Shown one piece after another: positions 47,532 to 57,485 of a DNA stretch of 64,000 bases. The position numbers and the translations under genes are program-made. Numbering within the stretch: the stretch's first letter is position 1; each line of letters starts with the position of its first letter. Source of the DNA: Pseudomonas sp. CHM02 (GTDB lineage: Bacteria > Pseudomonadota > Gammaproteobacteria > Pseudomonadales > Pseudomonadaceae). The stretch is taken from the NCBI RefSeq assembly GCF_000612585.1, contig NZ_JFCA01000025.1, positions 1 through 64,000 on the forward strand, read 5' to 3'. The notes below the pieces were generated by a model. The model was not told the origin of the DNA. It searched no databases and saw only the letters and a program-made list of their open reading frames with translations.

Positions 47532-48608
47532 TTAATGCAGGCGTTTACGGCACATCAACTTGGCCAGCCTGGCGGTGTCCGGCCGTTCAACGATGCCTTT
47601 TTCGGTCACGATCACGTCGATCAGGTCGGCCGGGGTCACGTCAAACACCGGATTGAAGGCGGCTACATCCGCCGCGAAGCGCTGGCCGGCGACTTCCAGC
47701 AACTCACCGGCGTCGCGCTCTTCCAGCGCTACGTCATCGCCAGTCGCCATCATCATGTCCAGGGTCGAACTCGGCGCCACCACCATGAACCGCACGCCGT
47801 GGTGCATGGCGCACACCGCCAACTGGTAGGTACCGATCTTGCTGATCAAGTCGCCATTGGCGGCGATGCAATCGGCGCCGACGATCACCCAGGTCACGCC
47901 TTTGGTCTTGAGGATATGCGCCCCCGCCGAATCGGCATTCACCGTCACCGGGATGCCCTCGCCCGCCAGTTCCCAGGCGGTCAGCCGCGAACCTTGCAGC
48001 CAGGGCCGGGTTTCATTGGCGTAGACCTGCTCGACCATACCCTCCAGGTAAGCTGCGCGAATCACTCCAAGCGCCGTCCCCACGCCACCCGTCGCCAGGG
48101 CGCCTGCATTGCCATGGGTGAGGATGGCCTGGGCATTGCCCTGGTGCTTGCGGATCAGCTCGACGCCCAGTTGGGCCATGGTCAGGTTGGCTTCGCGATC
48201 ACTTTCGTGGATCGCAATCGCCTCGGCTTCCAGCACCGCCAGCGGATCGGCGTGTTTTTTGACGCGGTCCAGGCGGTCGCGCATGCGCTTCAACGCCCAG
48301 AACAGGTTCGACGCGGTGGGGCGGGCGTCGGCTAAAAGTGCGTAGTCTTCTTCCCAGGCGGCTTGCCAGTCACCGCCCTCGGCGATCCGCTCTCGGGCGG
48401 CCAGCACCAGGCCATACGCAGCGCTGATGCCAATGGCCGGTGCGCCGCGCACCACCATCGAACGGATGGCCGCCGCCACGTCATCGACCGTGACGCAGGC
48501 CACCCAGCTTTCCCGGGACGGCAAGGCACGCTGATCGAGCAGGTACAGCGCGCCATCACGCCAATCGATGGCCTTCACCTTCTCCGCTGCCAACAGTCGA
48601 TCGCGCAT
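47532..48608 (-). CDS. mtnA: Methylthioribose-1-phosphate isomerase
   Basis: The 358-residue enzyme of the eIF2B-like family has the MtnA hallmarks [61 protein letters not shown] and [13 protein letters not shown]. It isomerises methylthioribose-1-phosphate to methylthioribulose-1-phosphate in methionine salvage. It is divergent from mtaD, with 108 bases between start codons. Length is normal for the family. Confidence 0.96.
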   Translation of the reverse strand: MRDRLLAAEKVKAIDWRDGALYLLDQRALPSRESWVACVTVDDVAAAIRSMVVRGAPAIGISAAYGLVLAARERIAEGGDWQAAWEEDYALLADARPTASNLFWALKRMRDRLDRVKKHADPLAVLEAEAIAIHESDREANLTMAQLGVELIRKHQGNAQAILTHGNAGALATGGVGTALGVIRAAYLEGMVEQVYANETRPWLQGSRLTAWELAGEGIPVTVNADSAGAHILKTKGVTWVIVGADCIAANGDLISKIGTYQLAVCAMHHGVRFMVVAPSSTLDMMMATGDDVALEERDAGELLEVAGQRFAADVAAFNPVFDVTPADLIDVIVTEKGIVERPDTARLAKLMCRKRLH

Positions 48609-48716
48609 CCCTTACTCCGCACTCATGAACAAAGCCGCCGATTATAGCGATCCGCCAGCCAGGACGCTCGGGTATACTTCGCCCTTCTTTTATAGCTGCC
48701 TGGGAAGAAGCCTGCG

Positions 48717-50048
48717 ATGACCGCCACTGCCGCCCCGCTCGACTTATTGTTGCTGCCAACATGGCTGGTGCCTGTCGAACCCGCTGGTGTGGTGCTCAAG
48801 GAACATGGCCTGGGCATTCGTGATGGGCGCATCGCCTTTATCGGGCCACGGGCGGCGGCGCTCAAGCTCGCGGCCACCGAAGTGCGCGAGCTGCCGGGCA
48901 TGCTGCTCAGCCCCGGCCTGATCAACGCCCACGGGCACGCGGCGATGAGCTTGTTCCGCGGCCTGGCCGACGACCTGCCGCTGATGACCTGGCTGGAAAA
49001 GCACATCTGGCCCGCCGAGGCCAAGTGGGTCGATGAAGCGTTTGTACGCGACGGCACCGACCTGGCCATCGCCGAGCAACTCAAGGGCGGCATCACCTGC
49101 TTCTCCGACATGTACTTCTACCCCAAGGTCGCCAGCGATTGCGTGCACAACAGCGGCATGCGCGCGCAGATCGCGATTCCGATCCTCGACTTCCCGATTC
49201 CCGGCGCCAGCACGCCCGACGAGGCCCTGCGCCAGGGCATCGAGCTGTTCGGCGACCTCAAGCACCACCCGCGCATCAAGATCACCTTCGGCCCCCATGC
49301 GCCCTATACGGTGTGCGATGACAACCTGGAAAAAATCCGGGTGATCGCCGAAGAGCTGGACGCGGCGATCCATATGCATGTTCACGAAACCGCCTTCGAA
49401 GTGCAGCAAGCGGTCGAGCAGACCGGCGAGCGCCCACTGGCGCGCCTGGGCCGCCTCGGGCTGTTGGGGCCGCGCTTCCAGGCCGTTCATATGACCCAAA
49501 TCAGCGAGGACGACCTGGCTTTGCTGGTAGAAAGCAACACCAGCGTGATCCATTGCCCGGAATCGAACCTGAAACTGGCCAGCGGCTTTTGCCCGGTGGA
49601 GCGTCTGTGGCAGGCTGGCGTGAATGTGGCCATCGGCACCGATGGCGCCGCCAGTAACAACGACCTCGACCTGCTGGGCGAAACCCGCACCGCGGCCATG
49701 CTGGCCAAGGCCGTCGCCGGCTCTGCCACCGCGCTGGATGCCCATCGCGCCCTGCGCATGGCGACGCTCAATGGCGCGCGGGCCATGGGCCTGGAAAGCG
49801 AGATTGGCTCGCTGGAAGTCGGCAAGGCGGCGGATATCGTTGCCTTCGATCTGTCGGGGCTGGCGCAACAACCGATCTACGATCCGGTCTCACAGCTTAT
49901 ATATGCCACCGGACGCGATTGCGTGAAACACCTTTGGGTCGCCGGCAAGCCATTGCTCGACGACCGGCAATTGACCCGCATGGATGAACAACAGTTGACC
50001 GCCACGGCCATTGCCTGGGGCCAACGCATCAGCGGGCACAGCGAATAA
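48717..50048 (+). CDS. mtaD: TRZ/ATZ-family 5'-methylthioadenosine / S-adenosylhomocysteine deaminase
   Basis: The 443-residue amidohydrolase has the metal site HxH in [19 protein letters not shown], then [18 protein letters not shown] and the catalytic [14 protein letters not shown]. The family deaminates methylthioadenosine or S-adenosylhomocysteine. In Pseudomonas, MtaD converts methylthioadenosine to methylthioinosine, feeding mtnA next door. It is followed after 64 bases by ubiG on the same strand. Confidence 0.92.
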   Translation: MTATAAPLDLLLLPTWLVPVEPAGVVLKEHGLGIRDGRIAFIGPRAAALKLAATEVRELPGMLLSPGLINAHGHAAMSLFRGLADDLPLMTWLEKHIWPAEAKWVDEAFVRDGTDLAIAEQLKGGITCFSDMYFYPKVASDCVHNSGMRAQIAIPILDFPIPGASTPDEALRQGIELFGDLKHHPRIKITFGPHAPYTVCDDNLEKIRVIAEELDAAIHMHVHETAFEVQQAVEQTGERPLARLGRLGLLGPRFQAVHMTQISEDDLALLVESNTSVIHCPESNLKLASGFCPVERLWQAGVNVAIGTDGAASNNDLDLLGETRTAAMLAKAVAGSATALDAHRALRMATLNGARAMGLESEIGSLEVGKAADIVAFDLSGLAQQPIYDPVSQLIYATGRDCVKHLWVAGKPLLDDRQLTRMDEQQLTATAIAWGQRISGHSE

Positions 50049-50112
50049 CGCCGATCTTGAACCCGGGTGTTCAGGACTGACAAACCGATTTATCAGATTT
50101 AGAGGATTCACC

Positions 50113-50811
50113 ATGAGCAACGTCGACCACGCCGAAATCGCCAAATTCGAAGCCCTGGCTCACCGCTGGTGGGACCGCGAAAGCGAGTTCAAGCCCCTGC
50201 ACGACATCAACCCGCTGCGGGTCAACTGGATCGACGAACGCGTCAACCTGGCCGGCAAGAAGGTGCTGGACGTCGGTTGCGGCGGCGGCATCCTCAGCGA
50301 AGCCATGGCCCAGCGCGGCGCGACCGTAATGGGTATCGACATGGGCGAAGCGCCGCTGGCCGTGGCCCAACTGCACCAGCTGGAATCCGGCGTGAACGTC
50401 GAGTACCGCCAGATCACCGCTGAAGCCCTGGCCGAAGAGCTGCCCGAGCAGTTCGACGTGGTCACCTGCCTGGAAATGCTCGAACACGTGCCGGACCCGT
50501 CCTCGGTCATCCGCGCGTGCTTCCGCATGGTCAAGCCGGGCGGCCAGGTGTTCTTCTCCACCATCAACCGCAACCCCAAGGCCTACCTGTTCGCGATCAT
50601 CGGCGCCGAATACATCATGAAGCTGCTGCCGCGCGGCACCCATGACTTCAAGAAATTCATCCGCCCCTCCGAGCTGGGCGCCTGGAGCCGCCAGGCCGGG
50701 CTGACCGTCAAGGACATCATCGGCCTGACCTACAACCCGCTGACCAAGCACTACAAGCTGGCCAACGACGTCGACGTCAACTACATGATCCAGACCCTGC
50801 GCGAGGAGTGA
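50113..50811 (+). CDS. ubiG: Ubiquinone biosynthesis O-methyltransferase UbiG
   Basis: The 232-residue SAM-dependent methyltransferase has the N-terminal [19 protein letters not shown] typical of UbiG, the SAM motif [29 protein letters not shown] and [14 protein letters not shown]. It carries out the two O-methylations of ubiquinone synthesis. The ATG at 50113 follows AGAGGATTCACC. The next gene begins four bases after the stop codon, indicating an operon. Confidence 0.97.
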   Translation: MSNVDHAEIAKFEALAHRWWDRESEFKPLHDINPLRVNWIDERVNLAGKKVLDVGCGGGILSEAMAQRGATVMGIDMGEAPLAVAQLHQLESGVNVEYRQITAEALAEELPEQFDVVTCLEMLEHVPDPSSVIRACFRMVKPGGQVFFSTINRNPKAYLFAIIGAEYIMKLLPRGTHDFKKFIRPSELGAWSRQAGLTVKDIIGLTYNPLTKHYKLANDVDVNYMIQTLREE

Positions 50812-50815
50812 GCCT

Positions 50816-51487
50816 GTGAAGTTGCGAGCGGTTCTCTTCGACATGGACGGTACCCTGCTGGACACCGCGCCGGACTTTATCGCCATCTGCCAGGCCATGC
50901 GCGCCGACCGCGGCCTGACGCCGGTCAACCCCCAGCACATCCGCGATGAAATCTCCGGCGGCGCGCGGGCGATGGTCGCCGTGACCTTCTCGATGGACCC
51001 GGAATCCCCAGGCTTTGAAGAATTGCGCCAGGAATTCCTCGAGCGCTACCTCACAGGCTGCGCGGTCCACAGCAAACTGTTCGACGGCATGGCCGAGCTG
51101 CTGGAAGACATCGAGAAGGCCAAGCTGATCTGGGGCGTGGTCACCAACAAGCCACTGCGCTTTGCCGAACCGATCATGCAGCAACTGGGCCTGGCCGAGC
51201 GCTCGGCGCTGCTGATCTGCCCCGACCATGTGAAGAACAGCAAGCCGGACCCGGAGCCGATGATCCTGGCGTGCAAGATGCTCGACCTGGACCCGGCCAG
51301 CGTGCTGTTCGTGGGCGATGACCTGCGCGATATCGAGTCCGGCCGCGACGCCGGCACCCGCACCGCCGCCGTCACCTACGGCTATATCCACCCGGACGAC
51401 AACCCGCGTCATTGGGGTGCCGATGTGGTGGTGGATCACCCGTTGGAACTGCGCAAGGTGCTGGATAACGCACTGTGCAGTTGCTGA
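50816..51487 (+). CDS. mupP: N-acetylmuramic acid 6-phosphate phosphatase MupP (HAD family)
   Basis: The 223-residue HAD phosphatase has the nucleophile motif [15 protein letters not shown], motif [10 protein letters not shown], motif III lysine in NSKPDPEPM and the [14 protein letters not shown] acidic motif. It was long called phosphoglycolate phosphatase, but in Pseudomonas the gene beside ubiG is MupP of the AmgK/MurU peptidoglycan recycling route. The gene starts at a GTG four bases after ubiG. Function is by synteny and family, so phosphoglycolate activity cannot be excluded. Confidence 0.88.
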   Translation: MKLRAVLFDMDGTLLDTAPDFIAICQAMRADRGLTPVNPQHIRDEISGGARAMVAVTFSMDPESPGFEELRQEFLERYLTGCAVHSKLFDGMAELLEDIEKAKLIWGVVTNKPLRFAEPIMQQLGLAERSALLICPDHVKNSKPDPEPMILACKMLDLDPASVLFVGDDLRDIESGRDAGTRTAAVTYGYIHPDDNPRHWGADVVVDHPLELRKVLDNALCSC

Positions 51488-51523
51488 TTGTTCACCGAAT
51501 CTACTGACCAATGAAGATCCAAA

Positions 51524-51612
51524 TGTGGGAGCGGGCTTGCTCGCGAAGGCGGTCTATCAGGACCAAATTTGCTGCCTGATACTCCGCATTCGCGAGCAAG
51601 CCCGCTCCCACA
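51524..51612. repeat. REPIN between mupP and the YciK-type gene
   Basis: GTGGGAGCGGGCTTGCTCGCGA and its complement are separated by about 45 bases. This copy has the variant core TTGCTCGCGAA. It sits inside a same-strand gene run. Confidence 0.9.
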
Positions 51613-51675
51613 GGGGATCAACGTTGCTTTCAAGTTTGCTGTCTGCAACCTGCTGAACTTTTGCCGAGGATGCTT

Positions 51676-52416
51676 ATGTTTGATTATTCCGCACGTCCAG
51701 ACCTGCTCAAAGGCCGGGTGATCCTGGTGACCGGCGCCGGTCGCGGGATTGGCGCGGCAGCGGCGAAAACCTACGCCGCCCATGGCGCTACCGTATTGCT
51801 GCTGGGCAAGACCGAAGCCAACCTGGCCCAGGTGTATGACGAGATCGAAGCCGCAGGCCAGCCACAACCGGTGGTGATCCCCTTCAACCTGGAGACCGCC
51901 CTGCCCCATCAGTACGATGAGCTGGCGGCGATGATCGAGAAGGAATTCGGCCACCTCGACGGCCTGTTGCACAACGCGTCGATCATCGGCCCGCGCACAC
52001 CGCTCGAGCAGTTGTCCGGTGAGAATTTCATGCGGGTCATGCACGTGAACGTCAACGCGATGTTCATGCTGACCAGCACCTTGCTGCCGCTGCTCAAACT
52101 GTCCCAGGATGCGTCGGTGGTGTTCACCTCCAGCAGCGTCGGGCGCAAGGGCCGGGCGTACTGGGGCGCTTATGGCGTGTCGAAGTTTGCTACCGAGGGC
52201 CTGATGCAGACCCTGGCGGACGAGCTCGACGATGTGGCGGCGGTGCGCTCGAACAGCATCAACCCCGGCGGTACGCGCACCAGCATGCGCGCCCAGGCGT
52301 ATCCAGGGGAAAACCCGTTGGAACGGCCGGCACCGGAAGAGATCATGCCGGTGTACCTGTACCTGATGGGGCCGGACAGTACCGGCATCAACGGCCAGGC
52401 GTTCGACGCGCAGTAA
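51676..52416 (+). CDS. YciK-type short-chain dehydrogenase
   Basis: The 246-residue SDR has the cofactor motif ILVTGAGRGIGAAAAKTYA, the HNASIIGPR strand, the catalytic YGVSKFATEG and the C-terminal NPGGTRTSMRAQAYPGENP, which is the pattern of the YciK group. Substrate is unknown. The ATG at 51676 has CGAGGA seven bases upstream. It follows ubiG and mupP on the same strand, the order found in other Pseudomonas genomes, with a REPIN in the gap. Confidence 0.9.
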   Translation: MFDYSARPDLLKGRVILVTGAGRGIGAAAAKTYAAHGATVLLLGKTEANLAQVYDEIEAAGQPQPVVIPFNLETALPHQYDELAAMIEKEFGHLDGLLHNASIIGPRTPLEQLSGENFMRVMHVNVNAMFMLTSTLLPLLKLSQDASVVFTSSSVGRKGRAYWGAYGVSKFATEGLMQTLADELDDVAAVRSNSINPGGTRTSMRAQAYPGENPLERPAPEEIMPVYLYLMGPDSTGINGQAFDAQ

Positions 52417-52427
52417 TGCTGCGCCCC

Positions 52428-52512
52428 GTAGGAGCCGGCTTGCCGGCGATAGCAATCTGTCTGACGCAACGTTGACGGATACACCGCTATCGCCGGCAAG
52501 CCGGCCCCTACA
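52428..52512. repeat. REPIN, GCCGGC variant
   Basis: GTAGGAGCCGGCTTGCCGGCGA and its complement are separated by about 35 bases, between two convergent genes. Its core (GCCGGCTTGCCGGC) differs from the other copies, so it belongs to a different REP subgroup. Confidence 0.88.
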
Positions 52513-52522
52513 GGGGTTGGCG

Positions 52523-54025
52523 TCAGACCTCAGTGATTTCCGGCTTGGATGCTTTCCTCGGCGCATCCGCCACCAAAGGGATCTCCCTGCCTTCGGCATC
52601 AAACAATTTGCCGCCGCTGAAGTAATCCCCATCACGCAGTTCCGACACATCTCGGAAGCACAGGCTGCGCTCGGTCCCCGCCACAAACACCGACTGCTGG
52701 TCCGAGTTGCCGGCAGTGAAATGGTTGAACGCCAGGTTCAGCAGGATCGCCATGATCGCCGACGAGCTGATCCCCGAGTGAAAGATGGTCGCAAACCAGG
52801 ACGGGAAGTGATCGTAGAAGCTCGGTGCAGCAATCGGGATCATGCCAAAACCGATCGATGTAGCCACGATGATCAGGTTCATGTTGTTACGGTAATCCAC
52901 CTTGGACAAGGTGCGGATGCCGCTGGCCGCCACAGTGCCGAACAGCACAATCCCGGCCCCGCCCAGCACTGAGGTGGGCACCGCCGCGATCACGCGCCCC
53001 ATGAACGGCAACAAGCCGAGGATCACCAGGAACAGCCCGCCCGTGGCCACCACGAAGCGGCTCTTCACCCCGGTCACCGCCACCAGGCCGACGTTCTGGG
53101 CGAACGCGCTCTGGGTGAACGAACCGAAGATCGGCGCAAACATGCTCGACAACATGTCGGCGCGAAGGCCGTCACCCAGGCGTTTGGAGTCGACCTTGGT
53201 GTCGATGATTTCACCCACGGCCAGGATGTCCGCCGAGGTCTCGACCAACGTCACCATCACCACGATGCACATGGAAATGATCGCTGCGATATGGAAGGTC
53301 GGCATGCCGAAATGGAAGGGAGTGGGGAAACCGAACATCGGCCCCTGGGTCACGCCGGAGAAGTCGGCCATGCCGAGGAACACCGCGATCACGGTGCCGA
53401 TCACCATCGCCAGCAGGATCGACAGGCGCGAAATGGTCGCACTGCCGATCTTGCTTAGCAGCAACACCAGCACCAGGGTCAATGCCGCCAGACCAATGTT
53501 GGACATGCTGCCGAAATCTGCGGCGCGACTGTTGCCGCCCATGGCCCAGCGTGCCGCGACGGGCATCAGGGTCAGGCCGATGGTGGTGATCACAATGCCC
53601 GTCACCAACGGCGGGAAAAACTTGGTGATCCGCGAGAACACCGGCGTGATCAACAGCCCGATTAACGACGCAGCCATCACCGCCCCGAGAATCGCCGGCA
53701 CACCGCCGGCGCCATCGCTGCCGACAATCGCCACCATGGTTGCCACACCGGCAAACGAGACGCCCTGCACCAGCGGCAACTGACAGCCGAAAAATGGCAG
53801 GCCGAGGGTCTGCAACAGCGTGGCCAGGCCACCGGCAAACAACGACGCGGCGATCAACAGACCGATATCCGCCGGCGACAAACCCGCCGCCTGGCCGACG
53901 ATCAACGGTACCGCGACGATGCCGCCGTACATGGTGAGCACATGTTGCAGGCCGTAAGCCATGTTGGCGGCGACGCCGAGATTCTCATCTTCTGGCCGCT
54001 GCGGTGACGCCTTCGGGATAGTCAT
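52523..54025 (-). CDS. NCS2-family nucleobase (xanthine/uric acid type) permease
   Basis: The 500-residue transporter with about 12-14 membrane helices begins MTIPKASPQRP and has LQHVLTMYGGIVAVPLIVG in helix 1, PLVQGVSFAGVATMVA, the family signature QNVGLVAVTG and the FGTVAASGIRTL segment. NCS2 proteins import purine or pyrimidine bases with protons; this signature fits the xanthine/uric acid branch. The ATG at 54025 is preceded by GAGAACCCCTCACC. It shares a 157-base control region with a divergent Tsx-like channel gene. Confidence 0.88.
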   Translation of the reverse strand: MTIPKASPQRPEDENLGVAANMAYGLQHVLTMYGGIVAVPLIVGQAAGLSPADIGLLIAASLFAGGLATLLQTLGLPFFGCQLPLVQGVSFAGVATMVAIVGSDGAGGVPAILGAVMAASLIGLLITPVFSRITKFFPPLVTGIVITTIGLTLMPVAARWAMGGNSRAADFGSMSNIGLAALTLVLVLLLSKIGSATISRLSILLAMVIGTVIAVFLGMADFSGVTQGPMFGFPTPFHFGMPTFHIAAIISMCIVVMVTLVETSADILAVGEIIDTKVDSKRLGDGLRADMLSSMFAPIFGSFTQSAFAQNVGLVAVTGVKSRFVVATGGLFLVILGLLPFMGRVIAAVPTSVLGGAGIVLFGTVAASGIRTLSKVDYRNNMNLIIVATSIGFGMIPIAAPSFYDHFPSWFATIFHSGISSSAIMAILLNLAFNHFTAGNSDQQSVFVAGTERSLCFRDVSELRDGDYFSGGKLFDAEGREIPLVADAPRKASKPEITEV

Positions 54026-54058
54026 GGTGAGGGGTTCTCTGTTTTTGTTGTGCGGCCA

Positions 54059-54103
54059 CTGTATGCAATGTTTGGACTGCATGTCCATATAGTTGTATAC
54101 AAT
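54059..54103. promoter_or_regulatory. Two TTGTATACAAT-type palindromes in the NCS2/Tsx control region
   Basis: TTGTATACAA is a perfect ten-base palindrome (54093-54102), and a degenerate copy, TGTATGCAAT, lies at about 54060-54069. Such sites are typical of FadR/FCD-type GntR repressors. Between two divergent transport genes they are good candidates for a shared operator. No regulator is encoded adjacent. Confidence 0.5.
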
Positions 54104-54182
54104 CAATCTAACAAGATACCCTCCATCGGCGTTACAAAAACAATCCGGCCGTGATGAGCCAGAACGCCAAAGGACCAGAACA

Positions 54183-55016
54183 ATGAAAAAGGCATTACAG
54201 GGAGCGACCGTTGCACTCACCCTCCTCGGCGGCGGGGAGGCCGTCGCGGTGGAATGGATGAACAACAGCGTAGGATTTCGCTACGGCCAACAGTTCACCA
54301 ATCCGAACAACCCCGACGCATTCAGCAAGCGCATCTACAGTTTCACCCACGCCAGCGGCTACCGGTACGGCAGCAATTTCCTCAACCTTGATGTATTCCT
54401 GTCCGACAACCGCGACCCGCGCAAGGGCACCGATCATGGCGGGAGTGAGGTGTATGCGGTGTATCGCCACCAGTTGTATGCATCGCGGGTATTCGATGTG
54501 CCGCTGGGCACCGGCCTGATCAAGGATTACGCGCTGACCCTGGGTTTCGACGCCAACCGCAACAACAACGTTGCCTCAGCGAAAAAACGCGCGCTGGTGA
54601 TCGGCCCGACCTTGAAGTTCAACACGGTCGGCGTGCTGGACCTGAGCCTGATGTACTACAAGGAAAGGAACCACACCGGTATCCCCGGCGCGCAGGAATC
54701 GAACCACACCTTCGATGACACCTACATGCTCAACCTGACCTGGATGCGGCCGTTCGAGATCGCCAACCACGCGGCAAAATTCCAGGGGTTCATCAATTAC
54801 GTCGGGGAGAAAGGCGAGGACTACCACGGCCGCGACACTGCGCCGGAAACCCTGATGCGCACCGCGCTGATGGTGGCGGTGCGACCGGGCAAAAGCGTCA
54901 AGCCAAACCTTTACCTTGGGGTGGGTTACGAGTATTGGCATAACAAGTTCGGCGTAGATGGCGGCCGGGGTAGCCGCACATCGACGCCGACGGTGAATAT
55001 GGAAATCACCTTCTGA
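54183..55016 (+). CDS. Tsx-like outer-membrane nucleoside channel
   Basis: The 277-residue protein has a signal peptide (MKKALQGATVALTLLGGGEA with cleavage near AVAVEW) and then alternating amphipathic strands: NNSVGFRYGQQF, YRYGSNFLNLDVFLSD, SEVYAVYRHQLYA, DLSLMYYKERNH and a C-terminal VNMEITF ending in aromatic Phe, as expected for a 12-stranded barrel. Features match the nucleoside-specific channel (Tsx/nucleoside-binding outer membrane) family. It likely lets nucleosides or bases cross the outer membrane for the divergent NCS2 permease. Confidence 0.82.
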   Translation: MKKALQGATVALTLLGGGEAVAVEWMNNSVGFRYGQQFTNPNNPDAFSKRIYSFTHASGYRYGSNFLNLDVFLSDNRDPRKGTDHGGSEVYAVYRHQLYASRVFDVPLGTGLIKDYALTLGFDANRNNNVASAKKRALVIGPTLKFNTVGVLDLSLMYYKERNHTGIPGAQESNHTFDDTYMLNLTWMRPFEIANHAAKFQGFINYVGEKGEDYHGRDTAPETLMRTALMVAVRPGKSVKPNLYLGVGYEYWHNKFGVDGGRGSRTSTPTVNMEITF

Positions 55017-55035
55017 CTGAAGAAACCCAATCAAC

Positions 55036-55124
55036 CTGTGGGAGCTGGCTTGCCTGCGATGCGAGCGACTCGGTGCATCAGGTACACCGAGCCGATGCTA
55101 TCGCAGGCAAGCCAGCTCCCACAG
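55036..55124. repeat. REPIN between convergent tsx-like and punC-like genes
   Basis: GTGGGAGCTGGCTTGCCTGCGAT and its complement are separated by about 40 bases. Confidence 0.9.
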
Positions 55125-55143
55125 TTTTGACCGCGTTGTCACT

Positions 55144-56328
55144 TCAGATTCGAGCCAGTTCGGAGCGATCGGTTTTCGGCCGCGCCAGCCAGTAACCCAA
55201 CACCGCCAGTGGCGCGGTCGCCAGCATCACGATCACGGTAATCAGCAGTGGCTGGTCGAGCATCGACGACACCAGCAGGCTGCTGAGAAAACACAGGCCC
55301 AGTTGCAGGGTGTTTTGCAGGGCCGCTGCCTTGCCGGAATTTTCCGAAAAGGGCATCAGCGCATTCGCCACCACGATGGGGTAACTGGCACCGTTGCACA
55401 GCGCCATCAGGCAGAACGGAATCAACAAGGTGGTGAGGGTTGGCACGGTCAAGGTGGCGACCAGGTACAACGCCACCATGCTGATGCAGTAAGCCAGCAA
55501 CAGCCAAGGCAGCAGCGTCTTGCCCGGCAAGTGCTGCAAGGCACTGCGGCAACTGTAGCCTCCGACCAGAAAAGCCAGGGTCGGCAGCACGTAGCTCAGG
55601 CCGATGTCATTGGGGCTGTAGCCCATGCCGCCGAGGATGAACGGCGACGCGGTCAGCCAGGCGAAGAAACTGGCCGAGCAAGCGGCGAAAATCATCACAT
55701 TGCCGGTAAACACGCGAGACACAAGCAACTGCCCGTAACCGAGGCGCACTGGTTCGCGCTCCTCTGCCTGGCGTTTCGGCATGCCGCGCAGGAATACAGT
55801 GGGCAGCAGCAACAGCACCGACACTCCCAGCAAGACGCCGAAGATCGCCTGCCAACCGAAGTGATTGAGCATCATCGCGCCCAACAGCGGTGCGAGCGCA
55901 GGCGACAACGACATCAGCGGCATGATGCTGGCGAACACACGATGGGCCTTGTCGGCCGGGTAGCGGTCGATCACCAGGGCCTGCCAGCTTACGGCGGCGG
56001 AACACACGCCGATCGCCTGGATAAAGCGCAACGCCAGCAGTTGCGGCGCAGTCTCGACCCAGAACATGCCCGCGCAGCCCAGCACAAACAGACTCAGGCC
56101 GACCAGCAAGATGGGCTTGCGCCCCAGGCGATCGGACAACGGCCCCCACAACAACTGCCCCACCGCAAAACCGGCGAGGAAGATACTCAAGCTGGCGCCC
56201 ACCGCACCAGCGCCAATCTGCAACTGCTCGCCCATGGCGCCGAACGCCGGCAAGTACATGTCCATGGCGAGGTAACCGAGCATGCTCAGCCCCGCCAGAT
56301 ACGCGGTGAAACCAAAAGAATTTTTCAT
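55144..56328 (-). CDS. punC: PunC-like MFS transporter (Bcr/CflA family)
   Basis: The 394-residue MFS protein has 12 helices and the early [17 protein letters not shown] segment and [17 protein letters not shown] loop of the Bcr/CflA drug-proton antiporter group. E. coli YdhC (PunC) belongs to this group and is controlled by the adjacent LysR regulator PunR. The divergent gene here is a very close PunR relative, which supports the PunC assignment. The substrate is probably a purine nucleoside, by analogy only. Confidence 0.8.
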   Translation of the reverse strand: MKNSFGFTAYLAGLSMLGYLAMDMYLPAFGAMGEQLQIGAGAVGASLSIFLAGFAVGQLLWGPLSDRLGRKPILLVGLSLFVLGCAGMFWVETAPQLLALRFIQAIGVCSAAVSWQALVIDRYPADKAHRVFASIMPLMSLSPALAPLLGAMMLNHFGWQAIFGVLLGVSVLLLLPTVFLRGMPKRQAEEREPVRLGYGQLLVSRVFTGNVMIFAACSASFFAWLTASPFILGGMGYSPNDIGLSYVLPTLAFLVGGYSCRSALQHLPGKTLLPWLLLAYCISMVALYLVATLTVPTLTTLLIPFCLMALCNGASYPIVVANALMPFSENSGKAAALQNTLQLGLCFLSSLLVSSMLDQPLLITVIVMLATAPLAVLGYWLARPKTDRSELARI

Positions 56329-56450
56329 CGAAGCCTTGCTAATCCTGCCATCAAACTATTTGCTGACTGTCGCCCATTATGAAGCTGACAATTTGTGTGT
56401 GAAGCGATAATAATTGGACACTATCATCAATAAATTTGAAGGCATCCGCC

Positions 56451-57365
56451 ATGTGGTCCGAATATTCCCTGGATGTGGTCGATGCCGTGGCGCGGCATGG
56501 CAGTTTCAGTGCCGCCGCCCAGGAACTGCATCGGGTACCGTCGGCCATCAGCTATACGGTGCGTCAGCTTGAAGAGTGGCTGGCGGTGCCGCTGTTCGTG
56601 CGACGCCACCGCGACGTCGAGCTCACCCCCGCCGGTCGCCTGTTTATCGACGAAGCCCGTGGCGTGATGAAAAAAATGCTCGGCACGCGGCGCCTGTGCC
56701 AACAGGTTGCCAATGGCTGGAGTGGCCAGTTGAAGGTCGCAGTGGACTCCATCGTCAAACCCCAGCGCTGCCGACAGTTGGTATTGGATTTCTATCGGCA
56801 GTTTCCCGAGGTCGAACTGCTGCTGGAGTACGAGGTGTACAACGGGGTGTGGGATGCCCTGGCAGATGAACGCACCGACATTGTGATCGGCGCCACCAGC
56901 GCGGTGCCGGTGGCCAGCCGTTTTACCTTTCGCGACATGGGCTTGTTGAACTGGCTGTGCGTGGTCAGCGCGCGACACCCGCTGGCGAGCGTCGAAGGGT
57001 TACTGAGTGACGATCAACTGCGCCCCTTTGCCTCGCTGTGCATGACCGACACCTCGCGCAACCTGCCCAAGCGCGACACCTGGACCCTGGATAACCAAAG
57101 GCGCCTGGTGGTGCCGAACTGGGCCTCGGCCATCGATTGCTTGCGCGACGGCCTGTGCGTCGGCATGGCGCCGGCGCATCAGGTACTGCCGTGGATCGAA
57201 CGCGGTGAACTGGTGGCACTGCAGTTGAGCCGGCCGTTTCCGGCCAGCCCGTCGTGTGTGGCATGGGCGCAGAGCAAGCTTTCGCCGGCCATGGCGTGGC
57301 TGTTGGAGTATTTAGGGGATACCGAGACGATGAACCAGGAGTGGCTGAACGGAAACGATCCCTGA
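56451..57365 (+). CDS. punR: PunR-like LysR regulator of purine nucleoside transport
   Basis: The 304-residue LysR protein begins MWSEYSLDVVDAVARHGSFS and continues HRVPSAISYTVRQLEEWLAVP and RRHRDVELTPAG, almost identical in pattern to E. coli PunR (YdhB). It also shares the internal YNGVWDALADE, FRDMGLLNWLC and PAMAWLLEYLGDTETMN stretches. The ATG at 56451 follows GAAGG seven bases upstream. PunR activates punC in response to purine nucleosides in E. coli. The divergent arrangement, with 122 bases between starts, is the same. Confidence 0.88.
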   Translation: MWSEYSLDVVDAVARHGSFSAAAQELHRVPSAISYTVRQLEEWLAVPLFVRRHRDVELTPAGRLFIDEARGVMKKMLGTRRLCQQVANGWSGQLKVAVDSIVKPQRCRQLVLDFYRQFPEVELLLEYEVYNGVWDALADERTDIVIGATSAVPVASRFTFRDMGLLNWLCVVSARHPLASVEGLLSDDQLRPFASLCMTDTSRNLPKRDTWTLDNQRRLVVPNWASAIDCLRDGLCVGMAPAHQVLPWIERGELVALQLSRPFPASPSCVAWAQSKLSPAMAWLLEYLGDTETMNQEWLNGNDP

Positions 57366-57380
57366 CAATCATGGAGATCC

Positions 57381-57472
57381 CCTGTGGGAGCGGGCTTGCC
57401 CGCGATGGCGGCGTGTCAGTTTGCCAATATTTCGACTGATACACCGCTATCGCGGGCAAGCCCGCTCCCATA
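57381..57472. repeat. REPIN between punR-like and argD-like genes
   Basis: GTGGGAGCGGGCTTGCCCGCGATGG and its complement are separated by about 35 bases, between convergent genes. Confidence 0.9.
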
Positions 57473-57485
57473 GTTTGAGTGTATT

